Shown here piece by piece: positions 9,039 to 18,363 of a DNA stretch of 64,000 nt. The stretch spans positions 186,001-250,000 of the forward strand of contig CAYNZP010000001.1 of assembly GCA_964401835.1 (NCBI GenBank), given 5' to 3'. The DNA is from CAYNZP01 sp964401835 (lineage in GTDB: Bacteria > Planctomycetota > Phycisphaerae > SM23-33). The notes under the pieces were generated by a model that saw only the letters and a program-made list of their open reading frames with translations, ran no database searches and was not told where the DNA came from. Numbering within the stretch: the stretch's first letter is position 1; each line of letters opens with the position of its first letter. Position numbers and translations under genes: made by a program.

Positions 9039-9935
9039 CTAGATTTTAGAATTTTCTAAAAATTCTTCGGCGCGATAGCTGCTTCTAACGAACGGCCCGG
9101 AAGCGACCGAGGCAAAACCCATAGACTTGGCCTGGGTTTTCCACTGTTCAAATTCAGCCGGTTCGACGAAACGCTCTACCGCGAGGTGCTCCTTTGAAGG
9201 CGCCAGATATTGGCCGATAGTGAGTATGTCGCAACCTACTTCGCGAAGGTCGCTCAGCACCGCAGTTACCTGCTCGGCAGTTTCGCCCAGGCCTACCATG
9301 ATGCCGCTTTTTGTGTAGAGTTTTATGTCTTGCTGGCGGCTGAATTGTTTTGCGTACCTCAGCACTTCCAGACTGCGTTGGTAATCTGCTTGAGGCCTGA
9401 CTTTTGAATACAGATGCGGCACTGTTTCGACATTGTGGTTGAAGATATTCGGCTCTGCTGAAATGACGGTCTCTATCAAAGATTCATCACCGCCGAAATC
9501 TGGGGTAAGAACTTCAATTACAGAATCGGGCAGGTTTTTCCTGATGGCCTTTATGGTCTTTGCGAAATGCTCCGCTCCGCCGTCGCTCAGGTCGTCTCGT
9601 GTTACGCTGGTTACCACAACGTGTCGAAGGCCCAAGCGCTTGGCAGCTTCGGCTACAGCTTCCGGCTCATCCGCCCGGGGCGGCGCCAGCGTGCCGGATG
9701 GTATTGCGCAGAACCCGCATGACCGAGTACAAATCTCACCGAGAATCATGAAAGTAGCTGTTCCTCTTGCAAAGCATTCTGCCTGATTCGGACACTGCGC
9801 TCCCGAGCAAACTGTCGCCAGGTTAAGGTTGGCCAGCAGTTTTCTTACATGCTGAGCCTCTCCGCTGGCGGGCATGCGTTTTTTAAGCCATTGAGGAAAA
9901 CGACTTTGTCTGGTTTTTTGCGAATCGGTACTCAT
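9039..9935 (-). CDS. lipA: Lipoyl synthase
   Basis: A 298-aa radical SAM enzyme that inserts two sulfurs into octanoyl groups on lipoyl domains. It has both conserved iron-sulfur motifs: CX4CX5C (C43, C48, C54; auxiliary cluster that donates sulfur) and CX3CX2C (C69, C73, C76; SAM cluster). The C-terminal FVRSSYRAEEF carries the conserved Arg-Ser-Ser-Tyr whose Ser ligates the auxiliary cluster. The start ATG directly abuts the lipB stop, so the two are cotranscribed and act in sequence: LipB attaches octanoate and LipA sulfurates it. Confidence 0.98.
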   Translation of the reverse strand: MSTDSQKTRQSRFPQWLKKRMPASGEAQHVRKLLANLNLATVCSGAQCPNQAECFARGTATFMILGEICTRSCGFCAIPSGTLAPPRADEPEAVAEAAKRLGLRHVVVTSVTRDDLSDGGAEHFAKTIKAIRKNLPDSVIEVLTPDFGGDESLIETVISAEPNIFNHNVETVPHLYSKVRPQADYQRSLEVLRYAKQFSRQQDIKLYTKSGIMVGLGETAEQVTAVLSDLREVGCDILTIGQYLAPSKEHLAVERFVEPAEFEQWKTQAKSMGFASVASGPFVRSSYRAEEFLENSKI

Positions 9936-10625
9936 TCAACTTTCTTCTAGACTCAAATCATCAACAGAAGTTTCAACAGCTGAGTCGAAGCCGAAAACTT
10001 CAATCATACATTGTAATAGTTTTGGCTTAATTTCCTCAGCTGAAATATCCCTATTTAAAATGCGTTCAAGGCTGGTAACCTTTTTATCCTTTATGCCGCA
10101 GGGAATTATCAGTCCGAAATCATCGAGTTTTGGCGAGACGTTTAACGCAAAACCGTGATATGAAACCCAACGTCTGATAGCTACGCCGATGGCTGCGACC
10201 TTTTCCTGGCCGACCCATACACCGGTTAAGCCCTCTATTCGGCCGGCTTTTATGTCGAACTGCGAAAGCAATCTGACCAGGACCTCTTCTATGTCGCGCA
10301 TAAAACCGTGGACGCTTCGACCATGGCGGTCGAGCCGAATTATAGGATAGCCCACCAACTGGCCCGGCCCGTGATATGTAACATCTCCCCCTCGGTTGGT
10401 TTCGTGCACTTCGATGCCTTCGGCTTTGAGTTTTTCGGGTGAGGCTACGATATGCTCTTTTTTCGCGCTTCGGCCGAGTGTTATTACTGGCGGATCGTGC
10501 TCGACAAGAACCAGGTAAGCTTTTTCATCAGATGACGAGCACACCTGCTGCCAGAGTTTTTGCTGCAATTCCAGAACAGGTACGTAAGGCTTCCGCCCCA
10601 AATCAAGATATGTCAACTCAGCCAT
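9936..10625 (-). CDS. lipB: Octanoyl-[acyl-carrier-protein]-protein N-octanoyltransferase
   Basis: A 229-aa transferase that moves octanoyl from ACP to the lipoyl-domain lysine. It shows the family block NRGGDVTYHGPGQLVGYPI, the acyl-binding Lys segment (QEKVAAIGVAIRRWVSYHGFALNV), and the catalytic Cys in LIIPCGI followed by VTSLERIL. It is the first gene of the lipB-lipA pair. The gap to the divergent wzm gene (10626-10899) holds the promoters for both directions and a tRNA 3'-end-like relic at 10791-10811. Confidence 0.97.
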   Translation of the reverse strand: MAELTYLDLGRKPYVPVLELQQKLWQQVCSSSDEKAYLVLVEHDPPVITLGRSAKKEHIVASPEKLKAEGIEVHETNRGGDVTYHGPGQLVGYPIIRLDRHGRSVHGFMRDIEEVLVRLLSQFDIKAGRIEGLTGVWVGQEKVAAIGVAIRRWVSYHGFALNVSPKLDDFGLIIPCGIKDKKVTSLERILNRDISAEEIKPKLLQCMIEVFGFDSAVETSVDDLSLEES

Positions 10626-10790
10626 TTTTATTTCATAACGTTAAGCCCCAGCCCAAGCCAGGTTCCAAGTCGCTTAACACGGGCACTTTTGGGCTCGCAT
10701 GGTTTCTTCCACTATTCAAAATTCGGTAATAAAGCGCTTATTTTAACAAATTGAGCAACTTACGCCACCCCCGCAAAAGCGAATTGAAAA

Positions 10791-10811
10791 AGCAGGCGAT
10801 GAGATTCTAAC
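10791..10811 (-). repeat. Degenerate copy of a tRNA-Gly 3' end
   Basis: The plus strand reads AGCAGGCGATGAGATTCTAAC, matching 19 of 21 positions of the 3' acceptor/T-arm of tRNA-Gly at 25279-25299, in the same orientation. Nothing around it folds into a tRNA, so it is a fragment. It lies just left of the first glycan cluster, where a displaced att copy would be expected if that cluster had entered at tRNA-Gly. Confidence 0.5.
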
Positions 10812-10899
10812 CGCCAAAGTTGGAAGAAAGCTGGAAATAAGGGGCTAAGTCAATTTTAATGTTAGCCAACGAATATTCGCCAATGAGTGTTGAGGTGTC

Positions 10900-11757
10900 A
10901 TGAAGGAAGTTGAAATAATATCAAGCGCCAATGTCGGCTTGGCTAAATACTGGAATCCAGCAAAAACTGCTGGGAGCCTTATCTCCCATGGCAGCCTGAT
11001 TTCGCAATTGACAAAAAGAGATTTTGCACAAAGGTACAAGGGGTCTTTTTTAGGGGTAGTATGGGTTTTGCTTACGCCGTTGTTGTATCTTTTAATTTAC
11101 ACCTTCGTCTTTAGTGTCATCATGGGGGCAAAATGGGGTGTTACTGAGCAGGAAGGAACTATGCAGTTCGCGTTGGCCCTGTTCTGCGGACTTATTGTTT
11201 ACAACATATTCAGCGAGTCGGTCATACTTGCTCCCAGTCTGATTCTCGGTAACTCCAGCTATGTGACCAAAACAGTATTCCCGATTGAAATATTAGCGGT
11301 AATTTCGGTGGCCTCGGCTGTTTTGAGGGCATTCGCTGGTATTGGGATATTCCTGCTGGGAGTCCTTGTTTTCATGGGCCATTTGAATTGGACTCTTGTC
11401 CTTATCCTGATTCCCCTGACAGGTGCGGTTTTACTTAGCCTGGGGATAGGTTGGTTTCTTTCGGCACTTGGAGTATTTGTGCGGGACATGGCCCAGGCCG
11501 TGATTGTTTTGGTTCAGTTGCTGTTTTTTATGACGCCGATAGTCTATCCGGTGAACATGGTTCCAGAAGCCTTCAGGCCGATTATATATGTAAATCCATT
11601 TACGCACCTGGTGGAAGCAGCCAGAGATGTGGCGTTATGGGGCCGGTTGCCAAATTGGCCTGCACTTGGAGTGACTTTGGCAGTTTCGCTTGTAGTTTGC
11701 CAATTGGGCTATATGTTTTTCATGAGGACCAAAAAAGTCTTCGCAGATGTGATGTGA
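10900..11757 (+). CDS. ABC-2 type polysaccharide export permease (Wzm/TagG family)
   Basis: A 285-aa integral membrane permease of a polysaccharide ABC exporter. It begins with the family pattern (LISQLTKRDFAQRYKGSFLGVVWVLLTPLLYLLIYTFVF in two blocks), has six predicted helices, and ends with the C-terminal motif PFTHLVEAARDV. It pairs with the Wzt-like ATPase two genes downstream. Upstream, GGCTAA/TTAGCC (10843-10848/10862-10867) can form a small hairpin, and the palindrome CGAATATTCG at about 10870-10879 might be an operator. It opens the first glycan operon. Confidence 0.93.
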   Translation: MKEVEIISSANVGLAKYWNPAKTAGSLISHGSLISQLTKRDFAQRYKGSFLGVVWVLLTPLLYLLIYTFVFSVIMGAKWGVTEQEGTMQFALALFCGLIVYNIFSESVILAPSLILGNSSYVTKTVFPIEILAVISVASAVLRAFAGIGIFLLGVLVFMGHLNWTLVLILIPLTGAVLLSLGIGWFLSALGVFVRDMAQAVIVLVQLLFFMTPIVYPVNMVPEAFRPIIYVNPFTHLVEAARDVALWGRLPNWPALGVTLAVSLVVCQLGYMFFMRTKKVFADVM

Positions 11758-11781
11758 TTGCGATTACCGGAGTTTTCTCCC

Positions 11782-12552
11782 ATGACAGTTGAGACATTTG
11801 AATTTATATACAAAGGTGAGAAAATATCCCTGCATATGAATCTCGAGGAGCCCAACGATCCTCGCACGCAGATGATCCTGCTTACCAGACCGGACTCCAG
11901 AATACTGGAATTCGGGTGTAATACGGGTTTTTGCTCGAAGGTCCTCTCTGACAGAGGTTGTGAAGTTACGGGCGTGGAACTCGATTCTGAAGCAGCCAGG
12001 ATTGCCAAAAAGTTCTGCAAAAAGGTAATTGTTGCTGACGTCGAGAACCCGAAATTTCTCAAAAAGATAGGTCGGGAAAAATTCGACCATATTATGCTGG
12101 GCAGTTTCATTGAGCATCTGAGTAATCCGGCTGATCTGCTTTGCAGAATAAAGCCTTTATTGAAAGCCGATGGGACGGTGATTCTGAACGTCCCCAATAT
12201 CGCCCACTGGTCGGTCCGGATGGAATTGCTCCAAGGGAACTTTGATTATCAGCCGACTGGTATACTGGACAATACTCATCTGTTTCATTTTACAAAGAAA
12301 AGCATGACTGAGATGCTAAACGATTGCGGTTATGAAGTCGGCCTGGTCAGTAGCTTTGTAGTGCCAATTGACGAAGACAAAATAAAGGCTGACCTTGAGG
12401 ATATAGGCCTGGATTGTCATAGAGAGCTTGTGACTTTTTTAATAAGACTGACGCGGATGCTTACATCTACGTTGCCCAGGCCAGTCTCAAATCAAAGCAA
12501 TAAAAGGAACCAATGGCTGAAGAAAACAAGGTCATATCGGCTGAGGGCATAA
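11782..12552 (+). CDS. Class I SAM-dependent methyltransferase
   Basis: A 256-aa Rossmann-fold methyltransferase. Motif I is ILEFGCNTGF (about residues 34-43), an acidic end of strand 2 follows in VTGVELD, and motif post-II is FDHIMLGSFIEHL. The pattern DGTVILNVPNIAHWSVRMELL and the later DNTHLFHFTKKSM are typical of methyltransferases in O-antigen and exopolysaccharide clusters. ATG 11782 has GGAG 10 bases upstream and is preferred over the TTG at 11758 next to the permease stop. It overlaps the Wzt gene by about 40 bases. It probably methylates a sugar or a chain end; in ABC-dependent systems terminal methylation can stop chain growth. Confidence 0.85.
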   Translation: MTVETFEFIYKGEKISLHMNLEEPNDPRTQMILLTRPDSRILEFGCNTGFCSKVLSDRGCEVTGVELDSEAARIAKKFCKKVIVADVENPKFLKKIGREKFDHIMLGSFIEHLSNPADLLCRIKPLLKADGTVILNVPNIAHWSVRMELLQGNFDYQPTGILDNTHLFHFTKKSMTEMLNDCGYEVGLVSSFVVPIDEDKIKADLEDIGLDCHRELVTFLIRLTRMLTSTLPRPVSNQSNKRNQWLKKTRSYRLRA

Positions 12553-14135
12553 GCAAATGCTATCAGCTTTACGCCAAGCCAATCGACAGGCTCAAGCAAG
12601 CCATGTTTCGTGGGAAGCGGCAATACTTCCATGAACACTGGGCCCTTAGGGATGTTTCTTTCGAGATTAACGATGGGGAAGTTGTCGGGCTTGTGGGACG
12701 AAATGGGGCTGGCAAGACTACGCTGTTGCGGATTATTTCTGGCATTCTTACTCCCACCAGTGGTGAACTTCGGCGGCTGGGAAAGATCTTCGCCCTTCTT
12801 GAGCTTGGCAGCGGCTTTAATGTGGAATTTACCGGCAGGGAGAATGTCCGAACAAGCGGAATGATACTCGGGCTTACATCGGCCCAGATAGACAGCCTTG
12901 AAGACGAAATTGTCGAATTCGCTGATATCGACGAATATATCGACCAGCCGGTTAAAACATATTCAACCGGCATGGCTGCCCGTCTGGCAATGTCTGTCGC
13001 TCTTCATGTATCTGCCGACCTGTTGCTTATCGACGAGGTTCTTTCTGTAGGCGATGTATTCTTTCAGCAGAAGTGCTTTAACAAAGTCCAGTCTTTGATG
13101 AACGAGGGAAGGACGACCTTGCTGTGCTCTCACGATCTCGGCGCGATTCGCAGATATTGCTCGAGGGTAATCTATCTGGACGATGGAAAAATCATAGCTG
13201 ACGGCGACCCGGATGAAGTTTTGACGCTTTACCTCAAGAGAGGCCAAAGTCAGTCGCATATCAGGGTTGCCTCATCTGTCACGTCCAAGCTTAGACCTGA
13301 GGATTTTCCTGTTACTGTTGCCGATGAATGGCAGCCGGACGAAGAGTTTACTTCTTTGATGAAAAGTACAAGAGGTTTGACCTTGCTGGAAAACGGGAAT
13401 CTGCTGATTGGAGAACTTTCCAGCCATTCGCTAATCGAGGCTGACCGGACGGGCAAAGTTATTGGCAAATGGGGTAAAACTGGATTCGAGCCGGGGACGA
13501 TTTACGATCCGGTCTCACTGGAAAGGCTCGCAGACGGGAAAGTCGCGGTGGCTGACTATACGACCGGGCGGTTGTCTCTTGTATCCAGTAATGGTGAAAT
13601 TCAGCCTTTATTCGATAATGTAAAAATTGGCGGTCAGCCGTCAATGATTCGCTTTGGCCCCGACAAACAGGCATGGATATCGTGTTTATCTGATGGAAGT
13701 CTTTGGAAGGTTTCAGGTTCCGGCCAGGCGCAAAAGATACTTCCTGAAAATGGCCACCAAAAATGTCTTGTTACGGATATCGCATTTGAGGAAGGAGATG
13801 CCTTCCTAGCAGACTTTCAGAACCATGAAATAATTGTTTTGGATGCTGAAACAACTGAGCAGAAAAGAAGGATGCCTCTTTCCGGACAGGCTCGTGGGCC
13901 TCACGGCATTGCTGTTTTAAATGATCACATTGCCCTTACCTGTCATGATTCGCATTCGTTGGCAATCCTGGACCGCAAGGGTAGCGCAGGAGTCATTCAC
14001 AGTATCAATCTTCAGGATTATCTGGTAGAGTGCCCCTGCTGCTTGGCGATTGACAGTAATCGAGCCTATATAAGCTCTGTCATGATGGGCGGTTTGCTGG
14101 CATTGGATATCAGTAATTGGACCATTCTTAATTAG
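12513..14135 (+). CDS. Wzt-like polysaccharide exporter ATPase fused to a C-terminal beta-propeller
   Basis: 540 aa. Residues 1-240 are an ABC nucleotide-binding domain of the Wzt/TagH class: Walker A GRNGAGKT (62-69), Q-loop region LLELGSGF, signature YSTGMAARL, Walker B LLLIDEVLSVGD and a switch His in LLCSHDLG. Classical Wzt proteins carry an immunoglobulin-like sugar-binding C domain. Here residues about 285-540 instead show repeats of the NHL/six-bladed propeller kind (GLTLLENGNLLIGEL, LERLADGKVAVADYTTGRL, MIRFGPDKQAWISCLSDGSL, IAFEEGDAFLADFQNHEI, GIAVLNDHIALTCHDSHSL). ATG 12513 follows AAAGGAACC. The propeller may recognise the glycan or a partner; this is inference. Confidence 0.9.
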   Translation: MAEENKVISAEGISKCYQLYAKPIDRLKQAMFRGKRQYFHEHWALRDVSFEINDGEVVGLVGRNGAGKTTLLRIISGILTPTSGELRRLGKIFALLELGSGFNVEFTGRENVRTSGMILGLTSAQIDSLEDEIVEFADIDEYIDQPVKTYSTGMAARLAMSVALHVSADLLLIDEVLSVGDVFFQQKCFNKVQSLMNEGRTTLLCSHDLGAIRRYCSRVIYLDDGKIIADGDPDEVLTLYLKRGQSQSHIRVASSVTSKLRPEDFPVTVADEWQPDEEFTSLMKSTRGLTLLENGNLLIGELSSHSLIEADRTGKVIGKWGKTGFEPGTIYDPVSLERLADGKVAVADYTTGRLSLVSSNGEIQPLFDNVKIGGQPSMIRFGPDKQAWISCLSDGSLWKVSGSGQAQKILPENGHQKCLVTDIAFEEGDAFLADFQNHEIIVLDAETTEQKRRMPLSGQARGPHGIAVLNDHIALTCHDSHSLAILDRKGSAGVIHSINLQDYLVECPCCLAIDSNRAYISSVMMGGLLALDISNWTILN

Positions 14136-14173
14136 CAATAAATAACGCATTTAGCGTTACAAAAGGCAAGTCA

Positions 14174-15655
14174 GTGGATTTTTCGGTAGTACTTATAAAT
14201 TTCAATTCGGGTTCATACATAGAGCCCTGCCTTGAGAGACTGAGAAGCCAAAGTTTTTCCGGTTCAGTCGAGATAATTGTCGTCAATCATCTTTCAACAG
14301 ATGGTTCGTTGGAGGTGCTAAAGTCCCGTAGCGATATTAAGCTCATCTGCCCGGGAAAAAATTCAGGATATTCCGGGGGGAATAACCTGGGCATCAGCCA
14401 AAGCAGCGGAAAGTATGTTATCTGTTTGAACTTTGACTGTCTTCTCGAACCGGATTTTCTCCAGATAGTCTACGACGCCTTCGAGGCTAATCCACAAGTT
14501 GGGATGATTTCGGGAAAATTGCGTAAACTTGCCGATATGAAGCCGACCATGTACCTGGATTCGACTGGAATAGATTTTACTACTCTTATCCCAGCCGACC
14601 GTGGTGAGTGGCAATACGATAATGGGCAATATGACCAGCAGACGGATGTATTCGGCCCATCCGGAGCGGCTGGCTGTTATCGTCGTGAGGCACTCGAGGA
14701 CGTCGCTTACAAAAAGAGCCAAATTTTCGATGAGCAGATGTTTATATACTGCGAGGATATCGATCTTTCCTGGAGATTGAACCTGGCTGGCTGGCGAGGT
14801 CTTTATTTACCAGAGGCCCTCGCTTACCACGAACGTGGCGTAACTCGCAGAGAAAGCTTCTGGAAAAAAGTTAATTATTACACCATTGGTTTCCGCAACC
14901 GCCTCTTTGTGATATTGAAAAACCTCAGATGGGAAGATGCTGAGGGGCGTTTAAGAAAATTGGTGAATCAGGAGCTACGTTTTTTCTTAACATGGTGCGG
15001 TAAGGATGCTGCCCGCTGGCTGGTAATGATATATGTTATTTTCCGGCTTTTAATGCTAATGCTCAGGCCGTCATTTATTTTCAAACGGATTTTGGCTCAT
15101 CGCCACAAAAAAGGTTCTCATCTCAACCTTTCCCTCGATACAGATTTTTGGGACAGGGAATACCAAAAGCGAATCAAGCAGCCCCTGGCTTGCAAAAGTC
15201 CGGACACTGCTACTGGACAAATTGCTATAGATTTTGACAAATGGTCCGTATCTACCGAAGGTGCCGTTAATTCCGATGCGGAAAATAACGGAACTATCGG
15301 TGGTGACTTGAAAGGCATTTCCGCTATAAAGCTTGTAGTTCCAAGCGATTACCGGGAAACCATCAAGAACTCGATAATGTATATGGATATCAAGCTAAAT
15401 GCGGATTTGAATTTTCAATTCAAGGCCGAAACAACGGATGGTAGAACAGGAAAGAGCGATTGGTTTATATTACCGAGGTGCAAGGGAGCTTATGCGTTCG
15501 ATTTTAGGAAAATGAATCTCGCAGCCGGCATGGAAAACATATTGAGTTGGAAGAGCCAATGGGAGAACCTTTATCTTGTCTTGACTCCTTATCGTAAAAG
15601 CAAGTTCAGGATAAATAAATTATATTTAGACAGCCCCAGTCAGGTTATAAATTAG
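14174..15655 (+). CDS. Family 2 glycosyltransferase with extra C-terminal domain
   Basis: 493 aa, GTG start. The N-terminal 280 residues are a GT-A glycosyltransferase of the rhamnosyltransferase/WbbL type: VVLINFNSGSYIEPCLE, GKNSGYSGGNNLGI, the metal-site region LNFDCLLEPDF, a GAAGCYRREAL acceptor loop and YCEDIDLSWRLNLAGWRG. A hydrophobic stretch near 282-305 may tether it to the membrane. Residues about 340-490 form an additional strand-rich domain of unknown type, ending FRINKLYLDSP, which could bind carbohydrate. Sugar donor and acceptor cannot be assigned. Confidence 0.85.
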   Translation: MDFSVVLINFNSGSYIEPCLERLRSQSFSGSVEIIVVNHLSTDGSLEVLKSRSDIKLICPGKNSGYSGGNNLGISQSSGKYVICLNFDCLLEPDFLQIVYDAFEANPQVGMISGKLRKLADMKPTMYLDSTGIDFTTLIPADRGEWQYDNGQYDQQTDVFGPSGAAGCYRREALEDVAYKKSQIFDEQMFIYCEDIDLSWRLNLAGWRGLYLPEALAYHERGVTRRESFWKKVNYYTIGFRNRLFVILKNLRWEDAEGRLRKLVNQELRFFLTWCGKDAARWLVMIYVIFRLLMLMLRPSFIFKRILAHRHKKGSHLNLSLDTDFWDREYQKRIKQPLACKSPDTATGQIAIDFDKWSVSTEGAVNSDAENNGTIGGDLKGISAIKLVVPSDYRETIKNSIMYMDIKLNADLNFQFKAETTDGRTGKSDWFILPRCKGAYAFDFRKMNLAAGMENILSWKSQWENLYLVLTPYRKSKFRINKLYLDSPSQVIN

Positions 15656-15708
15656 CATCCATTAACCTGCTGAATATTTAGAGAAAAGCTTACACGGAGA
15701 AAAGTAGG

Positions 15709-16944
15709 TTGAAAGAGATTGTCAGGAAAATATTCCATGATCGTCCAGCAGCAAGAGCCTGGCTTGTTAAGGTCCGGCATTCTTTTATGAAAATATTCGG
15801 CCAGTTCATTTCCAATAATGAATTGAATCTCAAGGAATGCCATAAGCTTCCGCTCTGCATGAGAAGCAGGCCCATATTGATATACGCGGAAATTTGTACT
15901 CACTGCAACATGAGTTGTAGCATGTGCGGAAGGTCGGTTCACGGGGTGAAGGATTCGGATACGGGGTATATGACAAGGGAAGTTTATGAAAAACTTTCCG
16001 GGCTGTTTTCCAGCGGTGGCACCCTTGGTCTGTTTGGCCGAGGTGAAACCCTTCTGCATCCTGAATTCAATTACTTTCTTGAAATTGCTAAAAAGAAGGG
16101 AATGAAAGTTTCCTTTAACTCCAACGGCAAAGCCCTAACAAAAGAAATCGCTCAGGCAATGGTTGAGTTCGGCCAGGATTCTCTGACAATTTCATGCAGT
16201 GCGGGAACGCCAGAGACCTACGAAAAGATTCATCGAGGTGGAAAGTGGGATGACCTTTGGCAGAACATTTCGTATCTTTTTGAGGCCAAGAAGGAAAAGT
16301 ACGGGTCGCGTTTAAACGGCAAACCCGGCGTTTATCTTGAGTTTGTCGCACAGATGGACAACATAAGAGAACTTCCGCAATTGGTGCGTCGAGCATATGA
16401 ATGGGGCTTTACGGGTGTGCTTGTAATAGACATGGTGGCCCACTCTGAAGAATTGAAAACCAAGCGGGTCAATATCCCCGAAAATATTCCGATTGCCGAG
16501 AAGTGCTACGAAGAAACACTTGCCGTCCAGGAAGAGTTGAAAGATTTGAACCCCAACTTCGACTTGAGGCTGCCGACCTCTTATAACGCATTGACCAAGA
16601 AATTCGCGCATTCTTCGGAACAGGAGATGTTCGAGGAGCTGAACTCTGACCTGGAACAAAAAACCGGCTGCGGAAGCAACGACAACATGTGTATCGAGCC
16701 GTGGCAGACATTTTATGTCCGCTTTAATGGCGATATAGCCCCCTGCGTTATTACCAATAGAAGCCTGGGCGATCTTAATAAACTCGATGCGGAGAAAATC
16801 TGGAATGGCTCTGATTTCCAGAAATTCCGCAAGAGGATGCGATCAGAAAGTAAGCCCTTCGAGTGTTTGCGATGTCATCTTTTCCCCGGCCCGCAGATAT
16901 ATGACAAAGCCTTGGATGATCCAGAACAATACGAGCCGCTTTAA
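15709..16944 (+). CDS. Radical SAM protein with SPASM-like C-terminus
   Basis: 411 aa. The radical SAM cluster motif CNMSCSMC (CX3CX2C) lies near residues 67-74 after ILIYAEICTH. The C-terminal half has a SPASM-like set of cysteines (CGSNDNMCIEPWQ, GDIAPC, ECLRC) that would bind auxiliary iron-sulfur clusters. The start is TTG at 15709, preceded by GGAG at the right distance. It sits between glycosyltransferases and directly before a second radical SAM gene (6-base gap). Relatives in glycan clusters are thought to dehydrogenate, epimerise or otherwise rework sugars; the actual substrate is not known. Confidence 0.85.
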   Translation: MKEIVRKIFHDRPAARAWLVKVRHSFMKIFGQFISNNELNLKECHKLPLCMRSRPILIYAEICTHCNMSCSMCGRSVHGVKDSDTGYMTREVYEKLSGLFSSGGTLGLFGRGETLLHPEFNYFLEIAKKKGMKVSFNSNGKALTKEIAQAMVEFGQDSLTISCSAGTPETYEKIHRGGKWDDLWQNISYLFEAKKEKYGSRLNGKPGVYLEFVAQMDNIRELPQLVRRAYEWGFTGVLVIDMVAHSEELKTKRVNIPENIPIAEKCYEETLAVQEELKDLNPNFDLRLPTSYNALTKKFAHSSEQEMFEELNSDLEQKTGCGSNDNMCIEPWQTFYVRFNGDIAPCVITNRSLGDLNKLDAEKIWNGSDFQKFRKRMRSESKPFECLRCHLFPGPQIYDKALDDPEQYEPL

Positions 16945-16950
16945 GCAAAA

Positions 16951-18363
16951 ATGAAGGTTACTTTAATATATCCCGGTATTACCGAGTGTGGCTTTGATTC
17001 GCTAAAGGGTAACGAAGGTTCGTGGATGAACCACGGCCTGGCTATCCTTTCGTCGGTTCTCAAAGACAATGGGCACGATGTCAGCCTGATAGACCTTCGA
17101 AGGCTCAAAGGCTGGGATCATTTCCGGGAAGTTGCCCAAAACGGCATCGGGGATGTTGTCGGAATAACAATGATGAGCGTGGACTTTAACCCCGCCGTTA
17201 AGTCAGCCGAGATTATCAAGCAAGTCAGGCCCGAAACCAGGATATTTGTCGGAGGCCCCCACCCCTCGATTTGTTCACAGGAGCTGGAGCAGCTTGATTG
17301 CCTGGATTGTGTCGTAAAAGGTGAAGGTGAGGTAACTTTTCCAAAACTTCTGGACGATATTACCACGGCGGAAATTCCCAAAGTCGTCCAAGGCGAGAGT
17401 CTGGAAAAATTAGATGATTCTCCATGGGCGGACAGAGAACTGTTTAATTGTCCCGAAGAGCCCTTCGTTCCATTTTTAAAACCCCCATTCGTTACGCTTA
17501 TTGCCGGACGTGGTTGCAAGTACAACTGCAATTACTGCCAGCCGGCTGAGCGGATGATGTTTGGCCACGCGGTGCGGAGGCGGTCGGTCAGCAATGTTAT
17601 CGATGAGCTGAAAAAATTACAGCAGCGCTACAATTTCAACTCCTGGATGCTTCATGACGACTGCATTACCGAAGACCGCGAGTGGGTAATCGAATTTTGC
17701 GATAGGTACAAGGCAGAGGGTTTCACCCAGACGTTCGTTTGTCAGTCTCGCGCGGACATAATCTGCCGAAATCGCGACATGGTCGAGAGGCTAGCCGACG
17801 CTGGGCTTCGACTGTGCATTGTCGGTTTCGAGAGCGGTTCGGACCGGGTGCTTAAATTCTTACGCAAAGGTTGCACACGCCAGCAGAATTTAAAAGCGGC
17901 GAAAATTCTTCACCAGCTTGGCATCAAGATTTGGGCCAACTACATGCTCGGCCTGCCTACCGAAACGAAAGATGAAGTGCTTGAAACCTACTCAATGCTT
18001 GAGCAAATCAAGCCGTACCACTGCTCGCCCGCTTTTTACACGCCGCATCCCGGCAGTGACCTGTATGAGATGGGCAAGGAGATGGGGATACATCTTATCA
18101 CGACTCACGATTCCTACCGCCGCAACACTTACGAGCCCAAAATTGACGGGCCCGATTATGAATTTTTGAAAGAAATCCTTTATAAATCGATAGCGCTTGG
18201 AACCGAAAACACTGCCCCAATCCCTGCCAGCTTGTCCGAGCAAGCCGGTGATAATGCTTCACCAATAGATAGAACCAAGGGCAGGTTGCGGAGCCTTCTT
18301 ATGTCAAAGGCACCAAAGCTGTATTCCTTTTTGCGAGAGATTAAGGCTAAACGCAGGCAATGA
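16951..18363 (+). CDS. B12-binding-domain radical SAM protein
   Basis: 470 aa. The N-terminal 150 residues look like the cobalamin-binding fold of BchE-type enzymes (MKVTLIYP, ITMMSVDFN, IFVGGPHPSI, VVKGEGEVTF). The radical SAM domain follows, with CKYNCNYC (CX3CX2C) near residue 190 and the later motifs GFESGSDRVLKFLRKG and YMLGLPTETKDE. Such enzymes commonly methylate inert carbons or act in hydride or rearrangement chemistry. The DxHxxG motif is not evident, so cobalamin may bind without His ligation. It follows the SPASM-type enzyme and overlaps the next glycosyltransferase by 4 bases. Confidence 0.87.
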   Translation: MKVTLIYPGITECGFDSLKGNEGSWMNHGLAILSSVLKDNGHDVSLIDLRRLKGWDHFREVAQNGIGDVVGITMMSVDFNPAVKSAEIIKQVRPETRIFVGGPHPSICSQELEQLDCLDCVVKGEGEVTFPKLLDDITTAEIPKVVQGESLEKLDDSPWADRELFNCPEEPFVPFLKPPFVTLIAGRGCKYNCNYCQPAERMMFGHAVRRRSVSNVIDELKKLQQRYNFNSWMLHDDCITEDREWVIEFCDRYKAEGFTQTFVCQSRADIICRNRDMVERLADAGLRLCIVGFESGSDRVLKFLRKGCTRQQNLKAAKILHQLGIKIWANYMLGLPTETKDEVLETYSMLEQIKPYHCSPAFYTPHPGSDLYEMGKEMGIHLITTHDSYRRNTYEPKIDGPDYEFLKEILYKSIALGTENTAPIPASLSEQAGDNASPIDRTKGRLRSLLMSKAPKLYSFLREIKAKRRQ

